63,279 bases of DNA from Acholeplasmatales bacterium. Lineage in GTDB: Bacteria; Bacillota_I; Bacilli_A; Acholeplasmatales; Anaeroplasmataceae. Positions 23,639 through 33,454 of this stretch are shown here, in pieces; the stretch's first letter is position 1; each line of letters starts with the position of its first letter. The position numbers and the translations under genes were made by a program. The notes below the pieces were generated by a model, which was given only the letters and a program-made list of their open reading frames with translations, did not search any database and was not told the origin of the DNA. The stretch covers positions 1 through 63,279 of the forward strand of contig JAFXXC010000053.1 of NCBI GenBank assembly GCA_017542485.1, written 5' to 3'.

Positions 23639-25060
23639 TTACATAATATGAAGCTTAATAGTATCTGTTACTGCATCTCCAATAAATGATGCACCTGTGA
23701 TAATTACCTTATCGCCTTTTTTAACAACACCTGTTTCAAGAGCCTTCTCAATTGCATATAAGAATAATTCATCTGTACTACTCTTCTTTTCGGCATATAC
23801 AGGAATTACACCCCAAGCTAAATTTAATTGTCTACATGCTTTTTGATCAACTGTAATAGCTATTACAGGACATGAAGGACGATATGCAGAAAGTTTAAAT
23901 GCTGTTTGACCATGATTTGTAACACAAATTATAGCTTTGGCATCTACTTGATATGCACATGTTACTGCAGCGTTACAAATTGATGACAAGAAATCATCAC
24001 CCAAATCCAAATTAGCATCATCATATCTTGTTTCAAAATCAATATTAGTTTCAGTATAATCTGCAATATCTTTCATTGCAGTTACAGACTCAAGTGGATA
24101 TTTACCAGCAGCTGATTCACCTGATAACATAATACAAGTTGTACCATCATAAATTGCATTCGCAACATCTGATACCTCTGCTCTTGTAGGTCTTGGATTA
24201 ACTTGCATAGAATCAAGCATTTGTGTAGCTGTAACTACAATCTTACCTGCTCTATAGCATTTATCAATCAATTCTTTTTGAATCTTTGGTAACATTCTAA
24301 ATGGAACTTCAACACCCATATCTCCACGTGCTACCATAATACCATCAGATACTTCAATTATTTCATCCATCTTTTCAATACCTTCAGTATTTTCAATCTT
24401 TGAAATAATTCTAATTTTACCAGAAGTATCATATTGATCTAATAATTTTCTAATTTCAAGAACATCTTCTTTACGACGTACAAATGAAGCAGCTATATAA
24501 TCAACACACTCTTGAATACCAAATATAATATCTTCTCTATCTGCCTTAGAAATGTATGGCATATCTACAACAACATTTGGAATATTAATAGATTTTCTGT
24601 TAGACAAATAAGCACTATTTAAAACCTTACATACTACATCTTTGCCTTCAATTCTAACAACTTCAAATGCAATATTACCATCATTAGCCAAAATCCTAAT
24701 TCCTGGCTTATTTACATATTTGGCTAAATCAGGATAAGAAAGTCCAACCTTCTTATTGTCTCCTTCAGTATCTGGATCACTACAGAAAGTAAACTCTTGA
24801 CCTTCAACTAAATCAACTTTACCATCTTTAAATGTTTTAACTCTAATTTCAGGACCTTTAGTATCCAAAAGAATTGGTAGTGGTACTCCTAATTCCTCCC
24901 TTACTCTTTTTACTCTGTCCATTCTTACTTTTTGTTCCTCATGTGTTCCATGTGAGAAATTCAATCTTGCACAATCAAGACCATTTTTAATCATTTTTTT
25001 TAATAGTTCGTCATCATCACATGCAGGACCTAATGTACAAATAATTTTTGTTTTACGCAT
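23639..25060 (-). CDS. pyk: Pyruvate kinase
   Basis: A 473-residue pyruvate kinase converting phosphoenolpyruvate and ADP to pyruvate and ATP. Motifs: TKIICTLGPA at the start, LDTKGPEIRVKTF, the catalytic-lysine segment RIISKIENTEG, GIMVARGDMGVEVP and VVTATQMLDSM. The extra C-terminal PEP-utiliser domain of Bacillus enzymes is absent. Monocistronic; GAGGGGTG serves as SD. Confidence 0.97.
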   Translation of the reverse strand: MRKTKIICTLGPACDDDELLKKMIKNGLDCARLNFSHGTHEEQKVRMDRVKRVREELGVPLPILLDTKGPEIRVKTFKDGKVDLVEGQEFTFCSDPDTEGDNKKVGLSYPDLAKYVNKPGIRILANDGNIAFEVVRIEGKDVVCKVLNSAYLSNRKSINIPNVVVDMPYISKADREDIIFGIQECVDYIAASFVRRKEDVLEIRKLLDQYDTSGKIRIISKIENTEGIEKMDEIIEVSDGIMVARGDMGVEVPFRMLPKIQKELIDKCYRAGKIVVTATQMLDSMQVNPRPTRAEVSDVANAIYDGTTCIMLSGESAAGKYPLESVTAMKDIADYTETNIDFETRYDDANLDLGDDFLSSICNAAVTCAYQVDAKAIICVTNHGQTAFKLSAYRPSCPVIAITVDQKACRQLNLAWGVIPVYAEKKSSTDELFLYAIEKALETGVVKKGDKVIITGASFIGDAVTDTIKLHIM

Positions 25061-25122
25061 ATTAACAACACCCCTCGAAATAATCTTTAATATATTTTAC
25101 CACAACTAAATAGCTTTTTTAA

Positions 25123-25158
25123 TATTAAATATTAAAATGGGTCAAAGAATGACCCATT
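25123..25158 (-). terminator. Terminator after the Cthe_2159-type lipoprotein gene
   Basis: A 9-bp stem AATGGGTCA / TGACCCATT (25150-25158 with 25136-25144) with a 5-nt loop, then TTAATATTTAAT on the minus strand. Confidence 0.75.
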
Positions 25159-25163
25159 ATTTA

Positions 25164-26852
25164 TTAATTTCCAGTAACGCTTGTTGATGACTGACTCCAT
25201 GTTTTATATGTAGATCCATTACAATTTAATACATAATTATTTCCAGTAGATAACATATCAGAGACAATCGTTAAAGCACTATATGATTGCGTCAAGCTAA
25301 ATGTTAATATAACATCTGAAGAATCTGATTTACATACAGTATATGTTCCACTTGTGAAAGTAACACTTGAAGATTGATTATTACCACCAGGCATTCCAGG
25401 TCCACCACCCATAAAGCCTCTTGCACCACCGCCGAAGCTATTGCTTCCAAAGCTTATAGAAGGAACTGTAGTTGATGATTGTGCTGTATTAAAATAGCCT
25501 AATGCTATAAATGTTCCACCAGTGATTTTAACAGTACTATCGGTATCAAGCGGTGCGGCCATTTCGTTAGCACCTGGTACACGTGCTACTACAAAACCTC
25601 CAGTTTGTGTATATGTTCCATTAGAATCCACTCCATCGACATCTCCATTACCCATACTAATATCAATATATCCACCACTTACAGTAATAGAATTTGAAGC
25701 ATTAATACCATCATCTGATGCGACAATTGTCATCGTTCCACCTGAGATTTCAACGCTCTTACCTTCTATTCCTTCATGTGCATTAGCACTTATTGTACCA
25801 CCTGATATTACAACCTTAGTATCTGAATGTATTGCATCATCACCAGTCTTTAAATCTAACACTCCACCTTTTAAATAAATTGTTGATGCAGCGTGTATTG
25901 AATCATCACTTGAATTAACAACAGTTGTTCCACCACTTATAGTAATTGTTCCATCAGACTTTATTCCCTTTGTACTAGTAGATGATGAAGCACTTTTACC
26001 ACTTCCACCACCTGAAGTAATATTAATAATTCCACCTACCATAGATATATATCCAGAAAAAGAATTTGATGAAGTTGAACAATCAATACCATCATTTGTT
26101 GCTGTAATATTTAATGTTCCACTTTCCATATAGAAAAATGTATCATTACTATCATTTTCTAAATGAACTCCATCACTTCCTGATATAATAGTAATATTTG
26201 ATTCTTTAATTCTTAATGAATCATTGGCATCAATTCCTTTAGAATCTGAATTAATTGTAATAATACCACCAGTAAATTTCATATCATCCTTGCATACTAT
26301 TCCATGAATCTTAGAATTAACTTTTAAACTACCGCTACCTGTAATTGTCAAATCATCCTTAGAATAAATGGCACCATCAATTGATGATGTTCCATCATTA
26401 ACTTTACTTGTATATGTAGTTGTAATACTATTTTCTCCAACTAAATGAATTACTACTTTTTCTGCACTTTTAACGTAAATACATGCATTTTTTGAATTAG
26501 TCATAGTGACATTATCTAATACTAAATGAACATTTTTCTCGTTTTGATTTGCATAATTAATAATTAACTGATAATCGTTTGATGTACCTGTAACATGATA
26601 TGTACCTGGTGTTGATATTGTATAATTACTATTTAATGTAGATAAATTTATTTCACCATCATATTCAGATTCGCTTATTTCTTTTACATCTCCTGATGAA
26701 AACATAGTATCATCTATCTCACCTTGTGCTCCACTATCGTTTACAGAAATATTATTCTCATTATTATTTTCTGAAATATTAGCACATGCAATTAAAGTAA
26801 AGCACGATATTCCAAATATAAAAGCACCTAATAATTTAATAATCTTTTTCAT
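25164..26852 (-). CDS. Carbohydrate-binding domain lipoprotein (Cthe_2159-like beta-helix)
   Basis: A 562-residue surface lipoprotein: signal peptide ending LIAC, then a long repetitive right-handed beta-helix pattern (ISGGTISANAHEGIEGKSVE, TISGGTTVVNSSDDSIHAA, SGGTMTIVASDDGINAS). This matches the Cthe_2159 carbohydrate-binding family, whose founding member binds acid sugar polymers. A Gly/Met-rich insert (GGGARGFMGGGPGMPGG) lies near residue 490. I chose the ATG at 26850-26852, nine bases after AGGTGA. It is the third gene with DUF4956 and VTC genes, a recurring surface-associated set. Confidence 0.87.
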   Translation of the reverse strand: MKKIIKLLGAFIFGISCFTLIACANISENNNENNISVNDSGAQGEIDDTMFSSGDVKEISESEYDGEINLSTLNSNYTISTPGTYHVTGTSNDYQLIINYANQNEKNVHLVLDNVTMTNSKNACIYVKSAEKVVIHLVGENSITTTYTSKVNDGTSSIDGAIYSKDDLTITGSGSLKVNSKIHGIVCKDDMKFTGGIITINSDSKGIDANDSLRIKESNITIISGSDGVHLENDSNDTFFYMESGTLNITATNDGIDCSTSSNSFSGYISMVGGIINITSGGGSGKSASSSTSTKGIKSDGTITISGGTTVVNSSDDSIHAASTIYLKGGVLDLKTGDDAIHSDTKVVISGGTISANAHEGIEGKSVEISGGTMTIVASDDGINASNSITVSGGYIDISMGNGDVDGVDSNGTYTQTGGFVVARVPGANEMAAPLDTDSTVKITGGTFIALGYFNTAQSSTTVPSISFGSNSFGGGARGFMGGGPGMPGGNNQSSSVTFTSGTYTVCKSDSSDVILTFSLTQSYSALTIVSDMLSTGNNYVLNCNGSTYKTWSQSSTSVTGN

Positions 26853-26864
26853 ATTCTCAATCAC

Positions 26865-27542
26865 CTACAATATATTTTCTCTTTTTGCATAAGGTAAAAG
26901 TTGTATTTCTAGATTTCCGTTTAATATTCTTAATTTATCTATCATTTCTTTTTCTTTACTGCTATCCTTCATCTTTATTCTAAATGACAGCTTAAACATT
27001 GAACCCATTCCAGTTGTTTTAACCTCAATACTTTCTGATTCAACTAAATATTCATCAAATGTTTCCTTAAACACATCATTATACTCTAAAGATTCAGGAA
27101 TAGTAATTCTTAACATTTTATCTTCTTTAATATTCTTATGATCAAATATAGATAAATATGTTAATCCATCATATATAATAGCTAATCCTATTAAAATAAT
27201 AGCTCCATAAGCTAAATAACCCATACCAAAGGCTACGCCACCAGCCATACTAATAAATATCGCAACCATCTCATCTGCAGAACCAGGCGCGCTTCTAAAT
27301 CTAATTAATGCGAAAGCTCCACCAATTGCTATACCAACTCCTAAATTACCATTAACAAATGATAATATCGCACCTACAACAAAAGGTAAAATAGCATTAA
27401 CTAAAAAGAATCTCTTAGTTGATTTTACCTTAAAAGATAAAATCCAAGTATATATTAATCCTGACACTATGGCTACCAATGCCATTATAAAGAAACTCTC
27501 TACACTGCTAAATGATTCATTTGAAAATATTGGATCAAACAT
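26865..27542 (-). CDS. DUF4956 membrane protein
   Basis: A 225-residue protein with four transmembrane helices in the first half. The glycine-rich NLGVGIAIGGAFALIRFRSAPGSADEMVAIFISMAGGVAFGMGYL region is the DUF4956 core (key segment ALIRFRSAPGS). The C-terminal ~90 residues form a soluble domain. It overlaps the VTC gene by eight bases. Proteins of this kind accompany VTC polyphosphate polymerases; a role as a partner or channel is inference. Confidence 0.88.
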   Translation of the reverse strand: MFDPIFSNESFSSVESFFIMALVAIVSGLIYTWILSFKVKSTKRFFLVNAILPFVVGAILSFVNGNLGVGIAIGGAFALIRFRSAPGSADEMVAIFISMAGGVAFGMGYLAYGAIILIGLAIIYDGLTYLSIFDHKNIKEDKMLRITIPESLEYNDVFKETFDEYLVESESIEVKTTGMGSMFKLSFRIKMKDSSKEKEMIDKLRILNGNLEIQLLPYAKRENIL

Positions 27543-28251
27543 AATTACTTACACCCCTCTTATTTAAAATTTCTTTTCTATAAGCCTCTCCATATTTAGA
27601 GAAGCTACTTTTATATATCTTTCCTCTATCTAAGATATTACATAACCATAAAGGAATAGAATCTTGTGCTTTTATTTCTAATATCGCACCACCATCACTC
27701 AATAAAGCCTTACCTTCTAATGATGTATCTAAATTCAAATTATCCAGTCTATATCTCGGATTATAATCAATAGTTAATCTTAGATCTCCATTTCTTTCAA
27801 AATAAGCAACCCTATCATAAATTATTAAACATGAAGGAACTAATGACTTATAATAATCTCTAAAATACTTTATCTCATCTGAAATCTGTCCTTGATTCAA
27901 ATCATCAGATTCATAATTAATAAACTTATCTACTTTATCAGGTGATGTTTCAATTCTTCTTTTATATACAACCCCATCAGCCTTTCTTTTTAATTCTAAA
28001 TATACAGGCTTTCCTGGTTTATTTAAACCATAAGAACGTAATCTAATCTTTTCTTTAAAATCCATTCCCTCAATTGATTCTCTAATCAACCTATAATTAG
28101 GAGTATCATAATATAGTGATTCAATAGAGGTCATACCATATTTATCAATTTCCATATAATCCTTTAATACTTCTTTTAAATAATTAACCTGTTCTAAACT
28201 TAAAACATATTTCAATTCATATCTTTGCATCACTGCTATTACATTTTCCAT
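27535..28251 (-). CDS. VTC-domain polyphosphate polymerase-like protein
   Basis: A 238-residue soluble protein with the VTC/CYTH tunnel fold: MQRYELKYVLSLEQVNYLK, IESLYYDTPNYRLIRES, KIRLRSYG, PVYLELKRKADGVVYKRR, CLIIYDRVAYFE, DLRLTIDYN and ILEIKAQDSIPLWL, with the basic and acidic tunnel residues in place. In yeast Vtc4 this domain makes polyphosphate from ATP. I chose the ATG at 28249-28251, preceded by TAGGAGAT, rather than an upstream start 19 codons away. First gene of a three-gene operon. Whether the bacterial protein polymerises phosphate is not shown by sequence. Confidence 0.88.
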   Translation of the reverse strand: MENVIAVMQRYELKYVLSLEQVNYLKEVLKDYMEIDKYGMTSIESLYYDTPNYRLIRESIEGMDFKEKIRLRSYGLNKPGKPVYLELKRKADGVVYKRRIETSPDKVDKFINYESDDLNQGQISDEIKYFRDYYKSLVPSCLIIYDRVAYFERNGDLRLTIDYNPRYRLDNLNLDTSLEGKALLSDGGAILEIKAQDSIPLWLCNILDRGKIYKSSFSKYGEAYRKEILNKRGVSNYV

Positions 28252-28280
28252 AAACTCATCTCCTAACATTTTCACCCATA

Positions 28281-28324
28281 TTAAAAAATAAAAAGGATGC
28301 AAGTTCAATACATCTTACATCCTT
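28281..28324 (-). terminator. Terminator between the GH2 gene and the VTC operon
   Basis: An 11-bp stem (28293-28303 with 28314-28324, one G-U) with a 10-nt loop and TTTTTATTTTTT on the minus strand. It ends GH2 transcription just before the VTC gene. The 79 bases between it and the GH2 stop hold nothing clear. Confidence 0.85.
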
Positions 28325-28403
28325 CACTTTATTCCACATTTTTATTCAATTATAATCCCAATTTATTCACAAAATTAATAACACCACTCCACACATTTTC
28401 CCA

Positions 28404-30704
28404 TTATTTATTAATAATAGTAAAATCTATGTTCTTTTCTTCTACACTAGTTTTAATAATTAATCTACCATTACTACCATTACCATTACTCTTAACATAT
28501 ATTCCAGAATATCCACCTTTAAATGATAATACCTTAGGTCCAATAATATCTATTCCACCACTACATTCTATAACATAACCTTCATTATAATATGGTAAAA
28601 CATTACCATTTTGGTCAACCATCTTTAATCTTACTAATTCAACATCATAAGTATTATCAACTATCATCTCATCACTAGAAACATTACATTCTAAATGATA
28701 TCTATCTACCTTACTTAAATTAATAACCTTAAATACCCTATCATTTTTTATAGCTTCAAATTTATATACAATTTCTTCTGATCCCCAATTACCTATATAT
28801 TTACCATATAATTCATATCCCTTTTGATAATTTACATGATATTTAATCATCAACCTTAAATACATCAATTTGTACTTTAACGGCATCTTATTACCATATT
28901 TTAATGTCGCATACAATACAGCCTTCATCATCTCTGATGCCTTATGTGAATATCCTTCACACCTTTCCAATAAATCTCCAACAAAATCATCAATTAATAT
29001 TGGACTATTAGGTATATTTTTAAATTCTCTATTATTACTGTCATATACTTTAATTAAATCTCCATTACGATATAAATTAATCCTATCAGCGTTAGTAAAA
29101 GCATAAACACTATCTATATTAGACGCATCATAATCACCAATATTTAATAATGATGACAAATTAAAATAATCAGCATTTCCTTGTGACGAATAAATGAAAC
29201 TCGCAATTTTAGGATTTCTAAACATATCTAAAACTCCATGATGACATATTCTATCACCACTACCGAATTCTTTATGTGTATTATAATCCGCCATACACCA
29301 TACAAAAAATCCTAAAATACTATTATCACCATAAAATTCATTCATACCCTTGCATATTCTTAATGCCTGATTAACTCTAACATCCTCTCTATCATACATC
29401 TTAGTCGGATGCATATGACCATTAAACTCAGATACTAAATAAGGAATATCTTTGCTACAAATATCACTTTTTAAAGATAATCCTCTTTCCATATTTGGAT
29501 CACAAAAATCATTATATGTATAAACATCCTCTAATTCTTCACCCTTAGCGTAACATCTTACACCCCCAGTTGGACGTGTACTATCATAACTATGTGCAAT
29601 TTCATTAGCCTTCAAATATAAATCATGAGAGTCTACTGATTCATTTATTCTAATGCCCCATAATATTATAGATGGGTGATTTCTATATTCGATTACCATA
29701 TTTTTAACATTTTCTAAATGTTGATTTTTCCACTTTTCATCTCCTAAATGTTGCCACCCAGGCGCCTCAGTAAATACTAAAAGTCCTAATCTATCACACA
29801 TAGATATAAAATAGTGACTCTGCATATAGTGTGATGTTCTAACTGCATTAACACATAATTCATTTTTTAATATTTTAGCATCCAATTCCTGCATACTTTT
29901 AGGCATTGCATAACCAACATATGGATAAGCCTGATGCCTGTTTAATCCCAAGATTTTAACAGGCTTACCATTTAAATAAAATCCTTCTTTCTTAAATTCA
30001 ACAACCCTTAAACCAAATTCACATTCATATTTATCATCATCAATACTAACAATAATCTTATATAAATTAGGATTATCTATATCCCATAAATATGGATTAT
30101 CAAATCCAATGCAAATACTCTCATCTAAACTATTAGCTTTATAATTATTATCTATAACAATACTATCTAAATACATTATCTTAACATTATATTCTAATAT
30201 ATTGCTTAAACTAATATCAATATCACAATACCATTTATTATTTTCACATTTAGGCTTAACAAATACATCTTTAATATAATTTAAATTACATATATCCAAA
30301 TACACATCTCTATAAATACCACCATAAGTCATATAATCTATAACCTTACCAAAAGGAGGAATATTTAAATTCTCATGTGAATCAACAATAACTTTAATAC
30401 TATTATCACCACATATGACATAATCTTTAATATCAACACTGAATCTATTGTATCCACAATTATTAACAATAACTAACTTATCATTAACATATACCTCGCT
30501 CCTATGAGCTACTCCATCAAATGTTAAAAATAAATGCTTATTCTTATAACTATCATCAATACTAATAATCTTTTCGTATGTTGATATCATTTGATAATCC
30601 AATTCATTACCATAGCTTATAGGAATATCACATACATTATGTGGTATATCAACAATACTATTATTAATTTTCCATTCCCTATTTAAATATATTCTATTTA
30701 TCAC
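28404..30704 (-). CDS. Glycoside hydrolase family 2 enzyme
   Basis: A 766-residue cytoplasmic GH2 enzyme (beta-galactosidase/glucuronidase/mannosidase group). Order: sugar-binding jelly roll (LFLTFDGVAHRSEVYVN, MTYGGIYRDVYLD), Ig-like domain, TIM barrel (VKILGLNRHQAYPYVGYAMP, VNAVRTSHYMQS), then a ~220-residue C-terminal part. The acid/base Glu is in WGIRINES and the nucleophile Glu in YLVSEFNG. I chose GTG 30702-30704 (SD GGGGTG) because the promoter at 30742-30770 rules out an upstream ATG. No signal peptide. The substrate is open; a GH105 gene nearby hints at plant pectin use. Confidence 0.85.
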   Translation of the reverse strand: MINRIYLNREWKINNSIVDIPHNVCDIPISYGNELDYQMISTYEKIISIDDSYKNKHLFLTFDGVAHRSEVYVNDKLVIVNNCGYNRFSVDIKDYVICGDNSIKVIVDSHENLNIPPFGKVIDYMTYGGIYRDVYLDICNLNYIKDVFVKPKCENNKWYCDIDISLSNILEYNVKIMYLDSIVIDNNYKANSLDESICIGFDNPYLWDIDNPNLYKIIVSIDDDKYECEFGLRVVEFKKEGFYLNGKPVKILGLNRHQAYPYVGYAMPKSMQELDAKILKNELCVNAVRTSHYMQSHYFISMCDRLGLLVFTEAPGWQHLGDEKWKNQHLENVKNMVIEYRNHPSIILWGIRINESVDSHDLYLKANEIAHSYDSTRPTGGVRCYAKGEELEDVYTYNDFCDPNMERGLSLKSDICSKDIPYLVSEFNGHMHPTKMYDREDVRVNQALRICKGMNEFYGDNSILGFFVWCMADYNTHKEFGSGDRICHHGVLDMFRNPKIASFIYSSQGNADYFNLSSLLNIGDYDASNIDSVYAFTNADRINLYRNGDLIKVYDSNNREFKNIPNSPILIDDFVGDLLERCEGYSHKASEMMKAVLYATLKYGNKMPLKYKLMYLRLMIKYHVNYQKGYELYGKYIGNWGSEEIVYKFEAIKNDRVFKVINLSKVDRYHLECNVSSDEMIVDNTYDVELVRLKMVDQNGNVLPYYNEGYVIECSGGIDIIGPKVLSFKGGYSGIYVKSNGNGSNGRLIIKTSVEEKNIDFTIINK

Positions 30705-30741
30705 AATAACACCCCATATAAAATCGCATAAATCCATCAAA

Positions 30742-30770
30742 ATTATAACAAAAAAAGGACATTTCTTCAA
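30742..30770 (-). promoter_or_regulatory. Promoter of the GH2 gene
   Basis: TTGAAG (30765-30770), 17 bp, TATAAT (30742-30747) on the minus strand. The -35 lies inside the terminator hairpin of the preceding gene. Confidence 0.7.
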
Positions 30771-30779
30771 GAAATGCCC
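30749..30779 (-). terminator. Terminator after the cation efflux gene
   Basis: A 9-bp stem GGGCATTTC / GAAATGTCC (one G-U) with loop TTGAA and a run of T on the minus strand; it touches the stop codon of the upstream gene. Confidence 0.85.
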
Positions 30780-31960
30780 TAATAATATGGATGTTCAATA
30801 CTAATCCTAAATTCATACTTATTATTAAATAAACCATTAATCTCATCACTAATATCAGTCTTAAAATCATAAGGAACTATCATATCAAATAAAACTAAAC
30901 TCTTATTACCTCTTCTTACAATTCTAACATCATGAATACTTATATTTTGATACTTATCATTAATATAATTATTTATTTTTTCCTTTATATCCATAAGTTC
31001 ACTATCATCTAAATCAATAGGATCAACATGAATAGTTAATTCAATACCATATTTTAATCTAACATTATATTCAATCTCATCTAATACCTCATGAATACCC
31101 TCTAAAGTATTATTCTTATCAACCTCTAAATGAATAGTCATATAACATTTATTCTCACCATATGTATGGCACATAATATCATGATAATTTAATATCTTCG
31201 GATACTTCTTAATCTCACTAATAACATCATTAATATATTCCTTATTCATCTTAGTACCTATTAAAGGATTAGATTCCTCCTTTAGTAAATCAATACCAGT
31301 ATAAATAATGAATAATGAAACTATTATACCTAATACACCATCTAATGAGAATGGTATACTAATTCCATTCTTACCTAATATAAACTCAATAACTAATGAA
31401 ATTAATACTAATGATGTAACCAATACATCATTCATTGAATCCCTAAAAGTTGCTTTTAGACTAATAGATGAAATTATTTTAGCAATCTTATAATAAACAT
31501 GAGCCTGATACATCTTAATAAATATAGATATACTCAAAATAATCACATTACAAATAAATAATTTATCACTAATCAATTCTTCTTTATAATCAACAATCTT
31601 ATATATAGATGTCGCAATCAAAATAACACCTACAATAATAATGATTAATGAAACAATTAATCCAGAAATATATTCTATCCTTTCATGCCCAAAAGGATGA
31701 TCCTCATCAGGCTTTTTTTTAGCCATCTTAAAGCCTAATAACGATACTAATGATGATGCCATATCACTTAAATTATTAATCGCATCAGAAATAATGGCCA
31801 CACTAAAAGAAATAATACCTACAATTAATTTAGATAAAAACACAATAAAGTTAGATATTATACCTAAAATGCTAGCCAATACTCCATGAGCTAACCTAAC
31901 ATCCTTGTTCTTAACATTTTCATAATCGTTAATAAACTTTTTTCTTAAATAATTAATCAC
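30779..31960 (-). CDS. Cation diffusion facilitator (metal efflux)
   Basis: A 393-residue transporter with six transmembrane helices. The metal-site motif is AIISDAINNLSDMASS in helix 2 and the family loop is DEDHPFGHERIEYI. The second site in helix 5 reads RDSMNDVLVTS (D-x-x-x-N/D type). The cytoplasmic C-terminal domain (ILNYHDIMCHTYGENKCYMTIHLEVD) binds metal in the family, and an extra ~80 residues follow. CDF proteins exchange Zn2+, Mn2+ or Fe2+ for protons; the metal cannot be read off. Confidence 0.9.
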   Translation of the reverse strand: MINYLRKKFINDYENVKNKDVRLAHGVLASILGIISNFIVFLSKLIVGIISFSVAIISDAINNLSDMASSLVSLLGFKMAKKKPDEDHPFGHERIEYISGLIVSLIIIIVGVILIATSIYKIVDYKEELISDKLFICNVIILSISIFIKMYQAHVYYKIAKIISSISLKATFRDSMNDVLVTSLVLISLVIEFILGKNGISIPFSLDGVLGIIVSLFIIYTGIDLLKEESNPLIGTKMNKEYINDVISEIKKYPKILNYHDIMCHTYGENKCYMTIHLEVDKNNTLEGIHEVLDEIEYNVRLKYGIELTIHVDPIDLDDSELMDIKEKINNYINDKYQNISIHDVRIVRRGNKSLVLFDMIVPYDFKTDISDEINGLFNNKYEFRISIEHPYY

Positions 31961-32010
31961 ACTATCATTCCCTAAAAGTAATTATACCACCATTAACAAA
32001 AGATATAAAC

Positions 32011-32031
32011 AAAAAAAGCCCTGCGGGGCTT
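32011..32031 (-). terminator. Terminator of the tRNA-Val/tRNA-Thr unit
   Basis: Stem AAGCCC / GGGCTT with a short loop (32016-32031) and seven T on the minus strand. Confidence 0.85.
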
Positions 32032-32043
32032 GCATTGATAAAA

Positions 32044-32119
<76 letters not shown>

Positions 32120-32121
32120 AA

Positions 32122-32197
32122 TGGTGGAGGACAACGGGCTCGAACCGCTGACCCTCTGCTTGTAAGGCAGATGCTCTCCCAACTGAGCTAGTCCTCC
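32122..32197 (-). tRNA. tRNA-Val (UAC)
   Basis: Acceptor stem GGAGGAC / GTCCTCC, anticodon loop CTTACAA with anticodon TAC, T-loop GTTCGAGCC, discriminator A and encoded CCA. It lies two bases upstream of tRNA-Thr in the same transcript. Confidence 0.95.
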
Positions 32198-32211
32198 AAG
32201 TGCACAAACAA

Positions 32212-32240
32212 ATTTTACAATAATATAATAATTATGTCAA
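32212..32240 (-). promoter_or_regulatory. Promoter of the tRNA unit
   Basis: TTGACA (32235-32240), 17 bp, TAAAAT (32212-32217) on the minus strand. Confidence 0.88.
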
Positions 32241-32244
32241 GGAA

Positions 32245-32269
32245 AAAAGTAAGGTCAAACCTTACTTTT
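32245..32269 (-). terminator. Terminator after the GH105 gene
   Basis: An 11-bp stem AAAAGTAAGGT / ACCTTACTTTT with a 3-nt loop; it overlaps the last codons of the gene and abuts the tRNA promoter. Confidence 0.85.
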
Positions 32270-33395
32270 CTAACTTGATAACTTCAGTATATGCCATAAT
32301 AAGAGGACCAACACCCTTAGCATCATTTTCTACTATTGGCTCAGAAATATAATATTCATATGATCCATCTCTTCTTAGGTTATTTTCAGGACCTAATCCA
32401 GCCACCAAACATATACCACCTAAATTTAAATCACCATCTGGCTTTACAGATAAATACTTATCACAAATGCCATTAAATATACCTAATCCAATTTCACGAT
32501 ATCTTTCTGGTAATTGATTTAATCTAACACCCTTTAATATTGCATATGCAATCATTGCAGATCCACTAGTCTCTAAATAATTACCTTCACGTCCAGGATA
32601 ATTAGGTACTTGATAGAACATTTTTGTCTTTTTATCTTGATATTGTAATATACCATCTATTGTTTCTTTGAACAATTCCTTAATAGTATGATATTCATCA
32701 TACATTTGTTCATCCATATAATCTAATACATCAGCTAAAGCAACAGTAAACCATCCAATAGATCTTAGCCAGAAATTCTTAGATAATCCAGTTTCCTTAT
32801 CTGCCCAGAACATTTTTCTTTCACTATCATATCCATGATAATAAAGCTTTGCCTTTTCATCAAACATAAGCTTCTTCACATTAGTAAATTGCTTAACTAT
32901 ATCATGGTAATCCTTACTACCTCTAATAGTCATATATCTAGTATAGAAAGGTTGTGCCATGTATAAACCATCAAGCCATATTTGATTAGGATATATTTTC
33001 TTATGCCAGAAATTACCCTCTTTTGTTCTTGGATGTGTCTTAATTTGAGTAAACACAAGCTCAATAGCCTTATCATATTTAGGATTCTTTGTAATATCAT
33101 ATAAATCAAATAATATTCTAGATTCACTAATATCATCCGTAGAATACTTTTCTACCTCATAACCTAAAATTGTTCCATCATCTTTAATATAATAATCAAC
33201 AAATTTTTTTACAAAATCTAAATATTTTTCATCTTTAGTTGTTTTATACATTTCAACAAGTGATGTCATCATACATCCATCAATATAATTCCAAGCAGGC
33301 TTTTTTCCTTGCTTAATAGACTCAATATTCCATAAAGGCATATCAGGTGATGATGTCATAAGCTTGTCAATATAGCTATCTATTATCTTATTCAT
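32262..33395 (-). CDS. GH105/GH88 unsaturated glycosyl hydrolase
   Basis: A 377-residue (alpha/alpha)6-barrel protein like Bacillus YteR/YesR, which removes the unsaturated uronic acid left by pectate or rhamnogalacturonan lyases. The general-acid Asp is in QIWLDGLYMAQPF. Other family segments are WNYIDGCMMTSLVEMY, KNFWLRSIGWFTVALADVL and GNYLETSGSAMIAYAI. No signal peptide, so it acts on imported oligosaccharides. Monocistronic. With the GH2 enzyme 3 kb away it suggests use of plant cell-wall sugars. No lyase or sugar importer is in the window. Confidence 0.88.
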   Translation of the reverse strand: MNKIIDSYIDKLMTSSPDMPLWNIESIKQGKKPAWNYIDGCMMTSLVEMYKTTKDEKYLDFVKKFVDYYIKDDGTILGYEVEKYSTDDISESRILFDLYDITKNPKYDKAIELVFTQIKTHPRTKEGNFWHKKIYPNQIWLDGLYMAQPFYTRYMTIRGSKDYHDIVKQFTNVKKLMFDEKAKLYYHGYDSERKMFWADKETGLSKNFWLRSIGWFTVALADVLDYMDEQMYDEYHTIKELFKETIDGILQYQDKKTKMFYQVPNYPGREGNYLETSGSAMIAYAILKGVRLNQLPERYREIGLGIFNGICDKYLSVKPDGDLNLGGICLVAGLGPENNLRRDGSYEYYISEPIVENDAKGVGPLIMAYTEVIKLEK

Positions 33396-33454
33396 ATAGA
33401 ATCCTCCACCGCTAAATAAATTATAGCGAAAATTTTCGTAATTTACAAGTACTA

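Noticed and set aside
30705..30770. An N-terminal extension of the GH2 enzyme from ATG 30768-30770
   Set aside because: It would lie upstream of the likely transcription start and inside the neighbouring terminator hairpin.
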